64,000 bases of DNA, taken from contig JAEYOW010000016.1 in the NCBI GenBank assembly GCA_023411375.1, positions 62,001-126,000 of the forward strand. The letters run 5' to 3'. Position numbers and translations under genes: made by a program. This stretch comes from Bacillota bacterium. GTDB lineage: Bacteria; Bacillota; Clostridia; Christensenellales; Aristaeellaceae. Below are positions 7,907-17,571 of the stretch, piece by piece. The notes under the pieces were generated by a model that worked only from the letters and a program-made list of their open reading frames with translations, made no database searches and was not told where the DNA came from. Position 1 is the stretch's first letter. The number at the start of each line of letters is the position of its first letter.

Positions 7907-9238
7907 CTACTCCTTCTTCTTCTCCCTGAGCACAAACCGAATAGGTGTGCCAACAAATCCAAAGCTCTTTCTGAAATGGTTCTCCAGATAGCGCTCATAC
8001 GCGAAGTGCATAAGCTCCTCGGAATTGATAAAGAGCACAAAAGTCGGCGGGCATACGCTTTGCTGCGTGGCATAATAGATCTTAAGCCTGCGTCCGCCGG
8101 AAATGGGGGGCTGCAAGCTGGCCTGCGCGTCGGCAAGCGCTTCGTTGAGCACGCCGGTGGGCACGCGTTTTTTATACTGCTCATACGCGGCTTTTACGGC
8201 CGCAAGCACCGTATTGACGCGCTGGCCCGTCAGTGCGGAAAGGAAAATTACGGGCGCGTAGCTCATAAACTTGAGATCCGAAATCACCTGTTTGCGGAAG
8301 GCTTCCATGGTGTTGGTATCTTTTTCCACGGCGTCCCATTTATTAACGGCGACGATCACCGCTTTGCCGGCGTTGAGGATGAGTCCGGCAATTTTGGTGT
8401 CCTGCTCGGTAACGCCCGTCTGCGCGTCAACCAGCAGCAGCGCGACGTCGCAGCGGTCGATGGCGGCGATGGAGCGCAACACGCTGTACCGCTCCAGGCT
8501 TTCATCCTCGACGGCCTTCTTTTTGCGCATGCCGGCGGTATCGATAATGTTAAAGTGCGTTCCATCCTCGTCCTCAAACAGGGTGTCGATAGCGTCCCGC
8601 GTGGTACCGGGTATATCGCTGACCATCGTGCGCTCCTGGCGCAGCAGCTTATTGGTCAGGGAGCTTTTGCCGACGTTGGGGCGGCCCACCAGGGCGAGCT
8701 GTATGATGTGCTCCTCGTCCTCCTGCTCGTCGGGCTCGGGCGGGGGCAGGCGCTTGACGATCTCCTCCAGCAAATCGCCCAGCCCAAGCATGTTTGTGCT
8801 GCTGATGGCGATAGGGTCGCCAAGGCCAAGGTTATAGTACTCGTAAAGCTGGTCGTTAAGCCCCGCGTGGTCCATCTTGTTGACAACCAGCAGCAGGGGC
8901 TTATGGGTCTTTCGAAGATAGTTGGCAACATCCTCGTCGTCGGCGGTCATGCCCGTGCGGGCGTCGGTAAAAAAGCAGATAACGTCCGCAGTATCCATGG
9001 CGATCTCCGCCTGGCGGCGCATTTGAGAGAGCAGCACGTCCTCGCTGCGCATATCCAAGCCGCCGGTGTCCACCATGCTGAAACGGCGGCCCATCCATTC
9101 CACATCCGCGTATACGCGGTCGCGCGTCACGCCGGGCACATCCTCCACAATGGAGATGCGCCTGCCGGCGATTTTGTTAAAAAAGGTTGATTTTCCTACG
9201 TTTGGTCGGCCAACGATGGCCACAAGCGGCTTTGCCAT
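7907..9238 (-). CDS. der: ribosome biogenesis GTPase Der (EngA)
   Basis: Der is an essential double GTPase for 50S subunit maturation. The 443 residues show two G domains: the first with GRPNVGKST near residue 9, DTGGLD and NKMD, the second with GRPNVGKSS near residue 185, DTAGM and NKWD. A KH-like C-terminal domain follows. AAAGGAGG precedes the ATG. It lies 23 bases after the DUF512 gene and is probably in the same transcript. Confidence 0.98.
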   Translation of the reverse strand: MAKPLVAIVGRPNVGKSTFFNKIAGRRISIVEDVPGVTRDRVYADVEWMGRRFSMVDTGGLDMRSEDVLLSQMRRQAEIAMDTADVICFFTDARTGMTADDEDVANYLRKTHKPLLLVVNKMDHAGLNDQLYEYYNLGLGDPIAISSTNMLGLGDLLEEIVKRLPPPEPDEQEDEEHIIQLALVGRPNVGKSSLTNKLLRQERTMVSDIPGTTRDAIDTLFEDEDGTHFNIIDTAGMRKKKAVEDESLERYSVLRSIAAIDRCDVALLLVDAQTGVTEQDTKIAGLILNAGKAVIVAVNKWDAVEKDTNTMEAFRKQVISDLKFMSYAPVIFLSALTGQRVNTVLAAVKAAYEQYKKRVPTGVLNEALADAQASLQPPISGGRRLKIYYATQQSVCPPTFVLFINSEELMHFAYERYLENHFRKSFGFVGTPIRFVLREKKKE

Positions 9239-9261
9239 AGGTCCTCCTTTGGGGTCGTGGG

Positions 9262-10578
9262 TTAGTCGGAAGCACGCCCGCGAAGGGCGTCGTACAGCGC
9301 CTGGCCATCGCAGTCCGTCAGGCGGACGGGCAGCGGCGTGCGTGCGCGGAATTCGTCGATGTGCATATCGTCCAGGAAAAGGTCGCGCTCGTGGCGCAGC
9401 ATAACGGAGCAGAGAAGGATGGCGTCCGCGCCCGCGCAGACCTCGGGCGTCAGGGCCGCGAGCACGTCCCGGCCCGTCAGCAGACCGGTTACGGTGACGG
9501 TTTCACCGAAAAAACGGTTTGGAACAGGGATAACGCGTACCTCCGTCCCTTTCGGGGCAAAGCGCTCCGCAAAGCGCCGCATATGGGGAGCCGCGCTCGC
9601 GCCCGTTGGCAGCACAAGGGTTTGTGGCTGAACGGGGGAGGGATCGTCGTCAAACGCCCGCGCTTCCTCCAGCTCGCTTTCAAACCGCCTGAGCAGTCCG
9701 ACGCCGTTTTCGATCTGGGGAAAATCCTCATACCAGCTCTCGGGCGGGATGGGACGGCCGCTCAGGCAGAAAAACTCGTCGCTTGGGAATGCAAAGGTGG
9801 TGCCCAGCGTTTTCCGGCATTCTTCCTGAAAGGGCGCGATTTCGTCAAGAAGTCCGGCGGCGCTCTCACGGGTAAAGGGAGCGATGTGCGCAAGGCCCTC
9901 GCGGAACTTTGTCAGCCCGACAGGCACCATTGCCACCGTTTGAGCGGCGGGCGCCAGTTGGCGGAGGTCGCTGAGCGTGCGCAACAGCTCGCCGCCGTCG
10001 TTATAGCCGGGGCAGACCACGATCTGGCAATGAAAGCGGATGCCCGCGTCCCTGAGGCGTGAAAGCTTTTCCAGAATGTCGCCGGCAAAACGGTTGTTCA
10101 TCATCCGGCAGCGCAGCGCGGGGTTGGTGCTGTGCACGCTTATGTACAGCGGCGACGCATGACGGCGCAGAATCCGGTCAAACTCCGGCCCATCCACGTT
10201 GGTCAGGGTAACGAAGTTGCCCATCATCAGCGAATAGCGCCAGTCGTCGTCCTTGACATACAGGGTATCCCGCAGGTTTGGCGGCATCTGCGCGATGAAG
10301 CAGAACGCGCAGTTGTTGCGGCAGGTACGCGGCGACAGCGCCATGCTGGGCCCGAAATGAAGGCCGAGAGGCTCGCCCTCCGGCTTATCGATCAGTACGG
10401 CGTGGGTTTTGCCGCCGCGCTGAATCTCCACGCGAAGCGCCTCGCCTGATATGAGCGCCTGATAGTCGATTTCATCCACAAGGGGCTCGCCGTTAATGGA
10501 AAGAAGAATATCGCCGGCGCGCAAACCATGGCGCGCCGCCACGGAATGCCGTTCGACCTCGGTGATCTCGTGGCTCAT
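9262..10578 (-). CDS. DUF512 radical SAM protein with N-terminal PDZ domain
   Basis: The 438-residue protein has an N-terminal PDZ-like region (residues about 1-55, with HGLRAGDILLSINGEPL), a radical SAM core with cluster motif CRNNCAFC, and a C-terminal DUF512 region. Members commonly sit next to der in Clostridia, and their substrate is unknown. An in-frame start lies 12 codons upstream, but GAAGGTGG is correctly spaced for the ATG at 10578. The gene heads the transcript into der from its own promoter. Confidence 0.85.
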   Translation of the reverse strand: MSHEITEVERHSVAARHGLRAGDILLSINGEPLVDEIDYQALISGEALRVEIQRGGKTHAVLIDKPEGEPLGLHFGPSMALSPRTCRNNCAFCFIAQMPPNLRDTLYVKDDDWRYSLMMGNFVTLTNVDGPEFDRILRRHASPLYISVHSTNPALRCRMMNNRFAGDILEKLSRLRDAGIRFHCQIVVCPGYNDGGELLRTLSDLRQLAPAAQTVAMVPVGLTKFREGLAHIAPFTRESAAGLLDEIAPFQEECRKTLGTTFAFPSDEFFCLSGRPIPPESWYEDFPQIENGVGLLRRFESELEEARAFDDDPSPVQPQTLVLPTGASAAPHMRRFAERFAPKGTEVRVIPVPNRFFGETVTVTGLLTGRDVLAALTPEVCAGADAILLCSVMLRHERDLFLDDMHIDEFRARTPLPVRLTDCDGQALYDALRGRASD

Positions 10579-10629
10579 ACCGGCCCACCTTCCCTTCGTA
10601 TCTGCTGTTGACACAGCGAGGCAAAGCTT

Positions 10630-10658
10630 ATTATGCCCCGTTTTTGCCCGGAAGTCAA
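10630..10658 (-). promoter_or_regulatory. sigma-A-like promoter for DUF512-der
   Basis: TTGACT (10653-10658) and CATAAT (10630-10635) are 17 bases apart on the minus strand. Confidence 0.6.
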
Positions 10659-10788
10659 GCGAAAGAAGGGATGCAAAGTCTTATTCGCGATATCCTCACA
10701 CGTCCGCTGCCGTTTCGGCCGTCTGTTTTTCTCGGAAGGATACCGCTGCGTATAACATGCGCAAACAAAAAGAAAAATTAAAAAAAGC

Positions 10789-10818
10789 TTGCTTTTAGAA
10801 AACCAGAAATGTTATAAT
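10789..10818 (+). promoter_or_regulatory. sigma-A-like promoter for rplS
   Basis: TTGCTT (10789-10794) and a perfect TATAAT (10813-10818) are 18 bases apart, preceded by an A-rich stretch typical of strong ribosomal promoters. Confidence 0.75.
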
Positions 10819-10904
10819 ACTCTTTGTGAAAAACGGGCGGTCCTCTGCCTGGGCCATAATGGGCCTGCGGGCACGAACGTCTACGAAGGAAGGAGGCCAA
10901 TGAA

Positions 10905-11255
10905 ATGAGTGAAATCATTCGTTCCATCGAGAAGGCTCAACTCCGCACCGATCTGCCCCAGTTCGGCATCGGTGACACCGTTCGCGTTTTCGTGAAGGTT
11001 GTGGAAGGCAGCCGCGAGCGTCTTCAGGCTTTTGAAGGCACCGTGATGGCTAAGCGCAACGGCAGCATCCGCGAGACGTTCACCGTCCGCCGCGTGTCCT
11101 ATGGCATCGGCGTCGAGCGTACGTTCCCGCTGCATTCTCCCCGCGTGGACCATATCGAGATCATTCGCCGCGGTAAGGTTCGCCGCGCGAAGCTGTACTA
11201 TCTGCGCAACTTGCAAGGCAAGGCTGCCAAGATCAAGGAAGCCAAGCGCGTGTAA
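10905..11255 (+). CDS. rplS: 50S ribosomal protein L19
   Basis: L19 is a structural protein of the large subunit near the 30S-50S interface. The 116 residues match the family throughout, including RVFVKVVEGSRERLQAFEG, RNGSIRETFTVRR and VERTFPLHSPRVD. GGAAGGAGG precedes the ATG. The usual upstream rpsP-rimM-trmD genes are absent here, so the gene has its own promoter and is followed at once by a strong hairpin terminator. Confidence 0.99.
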   Translation: MSEIIRSIEKAQLRTDLPQFGIGDTVRVFVKVVEGSRERLQAFEGTVMAKRNGSIRETFTVRRVSYGIGVERTFPLHSPRVDHIEIIRRGKVRRAKLYYLRNLQGKAAKIKEAKRV

Positions 11256-11267
11256 GGAAAACGCAAC

Positions 11268-11304
11268 CCAAAAGAGCGCCCGAGCATGTTGGGCGCTCTT
11301 TTGG
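11268..11304 (+). terminator. Rho-independent terminator after rplS
   Basis: CCAAAAGAGCGCCC (11268-11281) pairs perfectly with GGGCGCTCTTTTGG (11291-11304) around a 9-base loop. The T-rich part is embedded in the stem. Confidence 0.8.
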
Positions 11305-11334
11305 TATATAATGCACGGCAAAAGGAGGAAGCGG

Positions 11335-11664
11335 ATGAAAGGCTATGATCCCGCGGAAGCGAAGGCTTTTATGCTTGCACGGCTGGAAAAAAAGCCGTTT
11401 TCGCGCATTGAGGCGCAGGTGCCCCGTTTGATAGAGGACTTTATTCAGTATGATCTTCATTTTATGCGCCTCACGGGCGTAATCAACGAGCGTGGCGAAC
11501 AGGGCGAGTCCGAATACGACGAGGACGAGGCCTTTGAATATATCTACGACGCATTCCTGTCCGATTACCCGCATGCCGGCGACGGCGACATGCTCGTGGC
11601 TACGCTGCTTAACCGCTATATGGAGCTGCAATATGAATTCCTTTGCGCCAAAGGGCTTGCGTAA
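11335..11664 (+). CDS. hypothetical protein, 109 aa
   Basis: I do not recognise this small acidic protein. It begins MKGYDPAEAKAFMLARLEKKPFSRIEAQVP and is rich in Asp and Glu, with an EYDEDEAFEYIYDAFLSDYP stretch; it looks soluble and helical. AAAGGAGG is perfectly placed before the ATG at 11335. The open frame continues far upstream through the end of rplS, but those codons are not expected to be translated. A TATAAT at 11307-11312 could drive it separately after the rplS terminator. Confidence 0.75.
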   Translation: MKGYDPAEAKAFMLARLEKKPFSRIEAQVPRLIEDFIQYDLHFMRLTGVINERGEQGESEYDEDEAFEYIYDAFLSDYPHAGDGDMLVATLLNRYMELQYEFLCAKGLA

Positions 11665-11768
11665 GCATGCAACACTTTTGCTAAGGCGTTTCATATGCAG
11701 GAAAACGCCGGACGGGCCCCGAAAGAAAATAATATTGTGGCTAAAGGCGATCAAAGGAGGTTTGGTAA

Positions 11769-13667
11769 ATGAAGTGCCCCAATTGCGGAAAGTGGAACCA
11801 GGCCAGCATGCCGCACTGCGTTTACTGCGGCGAGGAACTGCCCAACGACGCCTATGGCATGGACGGCGTCCCGGCTTGGCAGCTAGAGCTGCGCGATAAG
11901 GATAAGGCGAAAAGCTATGTTCGCGTCGATGAACGCGGAGAGGCGGAAACAACCGACGACCCCCGCGATAGCCTTGCCAGCGAAATGGTGGAGCTGAAAT
12001 CGCGCAAGCTGATGGGAGAGCAAAAGCAACGCCACCTCCGCGAAGAAGCGGCACGGCGCGGATTGGCCCCCTCGGGGCGGTCCGTGCGCACCACCAGCAA
12101 CCGCGGCACATTCTTTTCCGCCTATGACGATAATCCGGATACCACCCTGCGCCCCGTCGCGCCCGAACTGGTGGAGGAGGGGGAGGTGGAGCCGGATGCG
12201 CGGCCTGTGTTTCCGGCTAAATATCGCACCACCTATTCTGGCCGGGATGATGACGACGTATATGGATATGGCAACACCCGTCGCCTCGTTAACATCCAAA
12301 AGCCCGACGAGGACGAGCCCGTTTATGACGGTTATCACGATACAAGCGTTTATCTGCCCGCGCATTCAAACCCGGATGAGTATGAAAACTCGCTTCGCAT
12401 GCGCAACGCCCCCCCGGCGCACAAGCCGCGCCGCCATAGCGCACGGCGCTTTTTGAACGCGTTTATCGTCGTTGGCTGTCTTGCGCTGGCGGGTTGGCTC
12501 ATCTATGCGTTTATCATTCCGATGATCAACGCGCGTACTCAGGACGAGAAGCCGGTCGCCGTCGTCATCCCCACCATCCGCGATGACCTGGCCGCGCATA
12601 CCGTTACCATTCCGGGAACGGACGGGCAGCGCATCACCATCCGGGAATTGCGCACGTCCGCTATTGTCACTGGCGGTGTAGCGACGTTTGATATCCTCGA
12701 CCACATCTGGTATGACGATTATGAGGACTATCTTCAGGAAACCATGACCGTTACGCTGACGCCCTTCGTTATCAGCGACACGGGCAAGCAACAGGCGCTG
12801 GACCCCATCAGCTATGAAATTGACATTCCGCTGTCGCCTATCGAGCTGAGCACACCGGACAAGCCCTACCAGGTGGTAAGTACCGCGATGTACAACATTG
12901 TTTTCTATGTCAGGGAGGGCAGCACCGTCACCATCAACGGCGAGGACTATAGCGACCTGGTCAATACCGAGGGCGGAAAGGTAAGCTATAACGCGACCGT
13001 GCAACCCATTGGCGAAAATAATTTCAACATCGTTGTGCGTAGCCAGTATTGCCGTGAAAATTCCACTACCATCACGCTGTTCCGCGAAAAGCAGGATATT
13101 CCGCTCGACCTTGCTTCCGATATCGCAAGCAGAAGCTCGGATGATTCCGCGACTATGACCGTACGCGCGACCACGCTGCCCGGCGCCGTGGTCAAGGTGC
13201 TTTCGCCCTATACGGATTTGGATATCACTAACACCGCAACGGACGGCTCCTTCAGCTTTAAAGCGAAGTTTGATAAAATCGGTAACAATACCATTATTAT
13301 CACGGCGGATTATCCCGGCAAAAAAACGACGCGCGTGGAGCACGTCGTCTATTACGTGCCCAATGTAGACGTATATTCGCGTAAGGCGTGGGATATCAAA
13401 ACGCAGTATACCGATCTGATGGACAACCTGGAACTGCGAAAAAGCAAATCGCAGATTTATGTCTGCATCGGCAAGATCACTTCCATTGAAACCACCAAGC
13501 CCCAGCGCGGGTTCATGAACGTTGGCACGGAGGAATCCCCCCTCTTGATTTACGTTGAGAATTCCTCCCGGACCGAATGGGTGGAGGGGGAGAACTACCG
13601 CCTGTATGGCGACGCATACGGTATGTATGACAGCAAGCCGTGGCTGATTGTGCGCTATACGTATTGA
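11769..13667 (+). CDS. zinc-ribbon, single-pass membrane protein of unknown function
   Basis: The 632 residues begin with a zinc ribbon (Cys3, Cys6, Cys17, Cys20), followed by a charged low-complexity cytoplasmic region to about residue 225. One membrane segment (about 229-252) leads into a long extracytoplasmic part rich in Thr, Val and Asp. That part looks like successive beta domains, including one resembling carboxypeptidase-regulatory or Ig-like folds (VKVLSPYTDLDITNTATDG). The topology predicts a cytoplasmic N-terminus and an exterior C-terminus. AAAGGAGG precedes the ATG. The role is unknown; a cell-surface sensor or assembly factor is only a guess. Confidence 0.8.
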   Translation: MKCPNCGKWNQASMPHCVYCGEELPNDAYGMDGVPAWQLELRDKDKAKSYVRVDERGEAETTDDPRDSLASEMVELKSRKLMGEQKQRHLREEAARRGLAPSGRSVRTTSNRGTFFSAYDDNPDTTLRPVAPELVEEGEVEPDARPVFPAKYRTTYSGRDDDDVYGYGNTRRLVNIQKPDEDEPVYDGYHDTSVYLPAHSNPDEYENSLRMRNAPPAHKPRRHSARRFLNAFIVVGCLALAGWLIYAFIIPMINARTQDEKPVAVVIPTIRDDLAAHTVTIPGTDGQRITIRELRTSAIVTGGVATFDILDHIWYDDYEDYLQETMTVTLTPFVISDTGKQQALDPISYEIDIPLSPIELSTPDKPYQVVSTAMYNIVFYVREGSTVTINGEDYSDLVNTEGGKVSYNATVQPIGENNFNIVVRSQYCRENSTTITLFREKQDIPLDLASDIASRSSDDSATMTVRATTLPGAVVKVLSPYTDLDITNTATDGSFSFKAKFDKIGNNTIIITADYPGKKTTRVEHVVYYVPNVDVYSRKAWDIKTQYTDLMDNLELRKSKSQIYVCIGKITSIETTKPQRGFMNVGTEESPLLIYVENSSRTEWVEGENYRLYGDAYGMYDSKPWLIVRYTY

Positions 13668-13806
13668 TTGAACGAACGCTTAGGGAATAATGCGAACATG
13701 GCGGGCAAACGTTGTGCCAAGCGCCCGGACGCATGGAAAGACACCGTTCCCGCATACTCTGTTTGGCGCTAAAGCGTGTGGCGGGCACGGAAATGGAGGA
13801 AAACGC

Positions 13807-14520
13807 ATGCCCATTATTGAGGCGAACGGTCTGATCAAGAGGTTTGGCAGGTTTACCGCGCTTGACGGCGTGAATCTGTCGGTCACCCAGGGGGAGGTTC
13901 GCGCGTTTTTAGGCCCCAACGGCGCGGGCAAGAGCACGACCATTCGCTGCCTGCTCGGCATCCTGCGCGTAAGCGGCGGTACCGTGCGGATATTTGGGCA
14001 GGATGCCTGGAAGAACGCGGTGGAGCTTCACAGGCGAATCGCGTTTGTTCCGGGCGACGTCAATCTGTGGAATAATTTCACAGGCGGCGAGGTGATCGAC
14101 CTGTTCCTGTCGCTTGGCGGCGGCAAAGTGGATAAGGGAAAGCGGGAAAAATATCTGAAGCTGTTTGAGCTTGATCCCTCCAAAAAATGCCGAACCTACA
14201 GCAAGGGCAACCGTCAAAAGGTCGCCCTTGTGGCCGCGTTTGCGTCGGACGCGGAACTGTTTATCCTAGACGAACCCACCAGCGGCCTTGATCCGCTGAT
14301 GGAGAAGGTTTTTCAGGACGGCGTCAACGAGCTCAAGGGGGAAGGCAAAACCGTGCTGCTTTCCTCGCATATCATCAGCGAGGTGGAGAAACTCGCCGAT
14401 AGCGTCAGCATCATCCGCGAGGGAAAAATCGTGGCGAGCGGGTCGATGGCGGACATTGCGGAAAAAGCCCAGGGCCGGACGCTTGAGGACTTCTTCCTCG
14501 CTGAATATGAGGGGAGATGA
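13807..14520 (+). CDS. ABC transporter ATP-binding protein
   Basis: This 237-residue ATPase has Walker A GPNGAGKST, a signature region YSKGNRQKVALV (a KGNRQK variant, common in drug exporters) and Walker B LFILDEPTSGLDP. The ATG at 13807 has GGAGG upstream; an in-frame start at 13690 would add 39 non-conserved residues. It lies seven bases before the permease gene, so the two form an exporter. By family resemblance (CcmA/NatA-type) it energises export of a lipophilic compound or ion. Confidence 0.92.
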   Translation: MPIIEANGLIKRFGRFTALDGVNLSVTQGEVRAFLGPNGAGKSTTIRCLLGILRVSGGTVRIFGQDAWKNAVELHRRIAFVPGDVNLWNNFTGGEVIDLFLSLGGGKVDKGKREKYLKLFELDPSKKCRTYSKGNRQKVALVAAFASDAELFILDEPTSGLDPLMEKVFQDGVNELKGEGKTVLLSSHIISEVEKLADSVSIIREGKIVASGSMADIAEKAQGRTLEDFFLAEYEGR

Positions 14521-14527
14521 GCGCCGT

Positions 14528-16114
14528 ATGAGCAATTACTTTGCCCATATGGGCGCGTATCTGCGGTTTGTATTGCGGCGCGAACGGGTGATTTCTGCCG
14601 TATGGATTGCCTGTATCGCTGGCCTGTCGGCAATGTTCGCGGCGCTATACCCCGGACTGTTGCCAGGTCGGCCGGAGCTTATACAAATGGCTGCGACAAT
14701 GAGCAGCCCGACCATGGTTGCGATGATGGGCAATGTGTACGGCATGGAGAGCCTGTCGCAGGCAAGCGTCATGGCGCAGGAATGCCTGGTGTGGTTTTTA
14801 ATTACCGCCGGGATGATGAATATATTTCTTGTCAACCGCCACACGCGCGTGGACGAGGAGCTGGGCAGGCTGGAGATGTTTCGCGCCCTGCCCGTTGGAA
14901 GGCTGACGGGCGCGGCCGCAACGACGCTTTTCGCGTTTTGCGCAAACCTGGCTGCCGGGGTGCTGACGGCGCTGCTGCTGCTCGCGCTGGATATCGGCGG
15001 AACGACGGCGGGCGGCGCGTTTGCGTACGGCCTTTCAATTGGCGCTGTTGGGTTTGTATTCGCGGGATTAACGCTGCTCGCGGCCCAACTGTTTTCCACC
15101 GCGCATGGGGTAAGCGGCTTCGGCTTTGCCATGCTCGGCCTGTTCTACATCATGAGGGCGGTTGGCGACGTTAGCGGCAGCACGCTGTCGCTGATCTCTC
15201 CAATTGGCCTTGGGCAGAGGGTCGAGGCCTTTTACCAAAACGCAATGTGGCCGGTGGCCGTCCTGCTGCTTGAGGGCGTGGCGCTGACGGCAGTTTCGTT
15301 CATGATCTGCGCGGCGCGTGATCATGGTGCGGGGGTTTTGCCCGCCAAAAAAGGTAGGACGGGCGCGTCGCGGTTTCTGCGGGGACCCCTTGGCTTTGCC
15401 TGGCGGATTTCACGCGGCGCCTCCCTCGGTTGGGGAATAGGGCTGCTTGTGCTGGGCGCTGCCTACGGCAGCGTCTGTACGGAGCTGGACGCCTTTGTAC
15501 AAGGCAATGAGATGATTCAGAAGGTGATTGGCGCGGCCGGTGGCGGTTTGCTGCTGGATCATTACATCGCGATGATTTATATGGTGATGTCCATGGTGGT
15601 AAGCGTTCCCGCCGCGCTTACCGCGCTACGGATTCACAACGAGGAAAAACGCGGCAGGCTTGAGCAGATTTTTGCCAAAGCGGCGCCGCGCGGAAATCTG
15701 TATGGTTGCTTTATCCTGATTGCGGTTGTGGAGAGCGCCGTCATGGAAGGCCTGCTGTCCGCCGGGTTGTGGGCGGCGTCGGGCGGCGCGCTTAATTTTG
15801 GTTCCCTGCTGAAAGCCGGCCTTTGCTACCTTCCGGCGATTTGGACGATGGTGGGACTGGCCGTTTTGCTGGTTGGCTTTTTGCCCGGACTGTCCGCGCT
15901 TGTGTGGGCGATGTTTGGCTATACGTTCATCGTTATGTATTTTGGGCGTGTGATGGACGTGCCCGAATGGATGACGAGGATTACCCCGTTTGGCAACATC
16001 CCCCAACTGCCCGTTGAGCAGTTCGAGCCTCTGCCGCTGGCAATTCTGACGCTGGTTGCGGCGGTGCTTGCCGCGCTTGGCGTATGCCGGTTTAAGGAGC
16101 GCGATATCGGGTGA
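14528..16114 (+). CDS. ABC-2-type permease, polyketide-exporter-like
   Basis: The 528-residue protein has about 12 hydrophobic segments in two similar halves, the layout of the COG3559-type exporter permeases (TnrB3/TetAB-like). The N-terminal amphipathic stretch and WIACIAGLSAMFAALYP fit that group. GAGGGGAGATG precedes the ATG. An in-frame extension to 14456 would overlap the ATPase gene and is not used. With the upstream ATPase it should form a homodimer-driven exporter; the substrate cannot be inferred. Confidence 0.82.
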   Translation: MSNYFAHMGAYLRFVLRRERVISAVWIACIAGLSAMFAALYPGLLPGRPELIQMAATMSSPTMVAMMGNVYGMESLSQASVMAQECLVWFLITAGMMNIFLVNRHTRVDEELGRLEMFRALPVGRLTGAAATTLFAFCANLAAGVLTALLLLALDIGGTTAGGAFAYGLSIGAVGFVFAGLTLLAAQLFSTAHGVSGFGFAMLGLFYIMRAVGDVSGSTLSLISPIGLGQRVEAFYQNAMWPVAVLLLEGVALTAVSFMICAARDHGAGVLPAKKGRTGASRFLRGPLGFAWRISRGASLGWGIGLLVLGAAYGSVCTELDAFVQGNEMIQKVIGAAGGGLLLDHYIAMIYMVMSMVVSVPAALTALRIHNEEKRGRLEQIFAKAAPRGNLYGCFILIAVVESAVMEGLLSAGLWAASGGALNFGSLLKAGLCYLPAIWTMVGLAVLLVGFLPGLSALVWAMFGYTFIVMYFGRVMDVPEWMTRITPFGNIPQLPVEQFEPLPLAILTLVAAVLAALGVCRFKERDIG

Positions 16115-16190
16115 GGGGCGGGGGACTGCCGGTCTCTGGCACTTCACCCTCGCCTTGACCGGCGCTTTCAACTGTTCCCGCCCGGCATGC

Positions 16191-16218
16191 GCGCCGCCGC
16201 ATTCGTCGACGGCGGCGC
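16191..16218. terminator. GC hairpin between convergent permease and hydF
   Basis: GCGCCGCCG (16191-16199) pairs with CGGCGGCGC (16210-16218) around a 10-base loop. There is no T-run. It is the strongest hairpin I see in this 194-base convergent gap. Confidence 0.3.
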
Positions 16219-16308
16219 TCGAAGTATCGTGGCCAAGATGGATATAGGCATTGACGGCGGCTTGTTGACCAGCGGCAGGGCGTTTATCAGTCGCTTACCC
16301 GCCCGTGT

Positions 16309-17556
16309 TTAAATGCGAAGTTCTCCATTCGCGCCTCCGGATTCCTCCGTTTCAAGCATGGCCAGCAAATGCGGGAAGACGGACAGGCTCCGTTTCAGAA
16401 TCCCTTGCATATAAGCGATGACGACACCATAGTTTGTGATGGGCACGCCCTGCCGCAGGGCGCTTTGCATGCGGTATTTTACCGCGCGCCCGTTTAGCAT
16501 GCAGCCGCCGCAGTGGATGACCAGGCGGTAGGGGCTTACATCCTCCGGAAACGACGCGCCGGAGGAAAGGTCGATCGCAAGGTCGCGCCCCGTGTGCTGG
16601 CGCAGCCAGCGCGGAATTTTGACGCTGCCGATATCGTCGCATTGCCGGTGATGCGTGCATCCCTCCGCGATCAGTACGCGGTCGCCGTCGCAAAGCTTAT
16701 CAACCGCCGCCGCGCCCCTTACGGCGGTATCCAGCAATCCCTTGTAGCGCGCCATCAGAATGGAAAACGATGTGAGCGGAATGTCTTTGGGCGTATCGGC
16801 CGCGGCCTTGGCGAACACCTGGCTGTCGGTGATGACCAGCGCGGGGCGTTTGCCAAGGATTTGCAACGTTTGACGAAGCTCGTGCTCCTTTACCACCACC
16901 GCTGTCGCGTCCGCCTCCAGAATATCCCGTATGGCCTGCTGCTGCGGCAAAATCAGCCGTCCCTTGGGCGCCGCCTTGTCGATGGGCACGACCAACACCA
17001 CGAAATCCGACGGGCCGATAAGGTCGCCCACCAGCCGAAGATTGCTTTCTTCTGGCTTTGCCAACGACGCCAGCCGCTCCTTGAGCGCTTCGATGCCGCA
17101 GCCCGTTTTGGCGCTCACGGCCAACGCTCCGCCGTCTGCATTTGCATTCCCTTCCGCGTCCGCGACGTCGGCCTTGTTATATACCGTAAGCGCGGGAATA
17201 TCACGCTCCTTGAACATTCTAAGCAGCTCGCCGTCCTCCGGCGATTTTCCGGCCGCAGCGTCGATCACCAGCACGGCGATATCCGTCCGCTCCAAAATTT
17301 CCCGCGCCTTTTTTACCCTAAGCGCGCCAAGTTCGCCTACGTCGTCAAAGCCGGGCGTGTCGATGACGCTCACAGGCCCCAACGGCAAGAGCTCCATAGC
17401 TTTCCAGACGGGGTCGGTCGTGGTGCCGCCGACGGGGGAAACCACGGACAGCGCCTGCCCGGTTACGGCGTTGACGACGCTTGATTTACCGGCGTTCCGC
17501 CGTCCAAAGAAACCGATGTGTACGCGCTCGCCGCGCGGCGTATCGTTCAGGCCCAT
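16309..17556 (-). CDS. hydF: [FeFe]-hydrogenase maturation GTPase HydF
   Basis: HydF is the scaffold that assembles the [2Fe] subcluster of the hydrogenase H-cluster and hands it to the apo-enzyme. The 415 residues contain an N-terminal GTPase (P-loop GRRNAGKSS, PVGGTTTDP, DTPGFDD, NKAD), a dimerisation middle, and the C-terminal cluster-binding region CTHHRQC plus HCGGC. GAAAGGA precedes the ATG. It is the last gene of the run regulator-hydE-hydG-hydF, 15 bases after hydG. No hydrogenase structural gene is in the window. Confidence 0.97.
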   Translation of the reverse strand: MGLNDTPRGERVHIGFFGRRNAGKSSVVNAVTGQALSVVSPVGGTTTDPVWKAMELLPLGPVSVIDTPGFDDVGELGALRVKKAREILERTDIAVLVIDAAAGKSPEDGELLRMFKERDIPALTVYNKADVADAEGNANADGGALAVSAKTGCGIEALKERLASLAKPEESNLRLVGDLIGPSDFVVLVVPIDKAAPKGRLILPQQQAIRDILEADATAVVVKEHELRQTLQILGKRPALVITDSQVFAKAAADTPKDIPLTSFSILMARYKGLLDTAVRGAAAVDKLCDGDRVLIAEGCTHHRQCDDIGSVKIPRWLRQHTGRDLAIDLSSGASFPEDVSPYRLVIHCGGCMLNGRAVKYRMQSALRQGVPITNYGVVIAYMQGILKRSLSVFPHLLAMLETEESGGANGELRI

Positions 17557-17571
17557 CCAATCCGTCCTTTC

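Larger units (their letters stand above)
10579..10904. other. 326-base divergent intergenic region
   Basis: It holds the minus-strand promoter at 10630-10658 and the rplS promoter at 10789-10818. The roughly 87-base leader of rplS is GC-rich and could fold, which would fit an L19 leader, but I cannot identify a conserved structure by eye. Confidence 0.5.
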
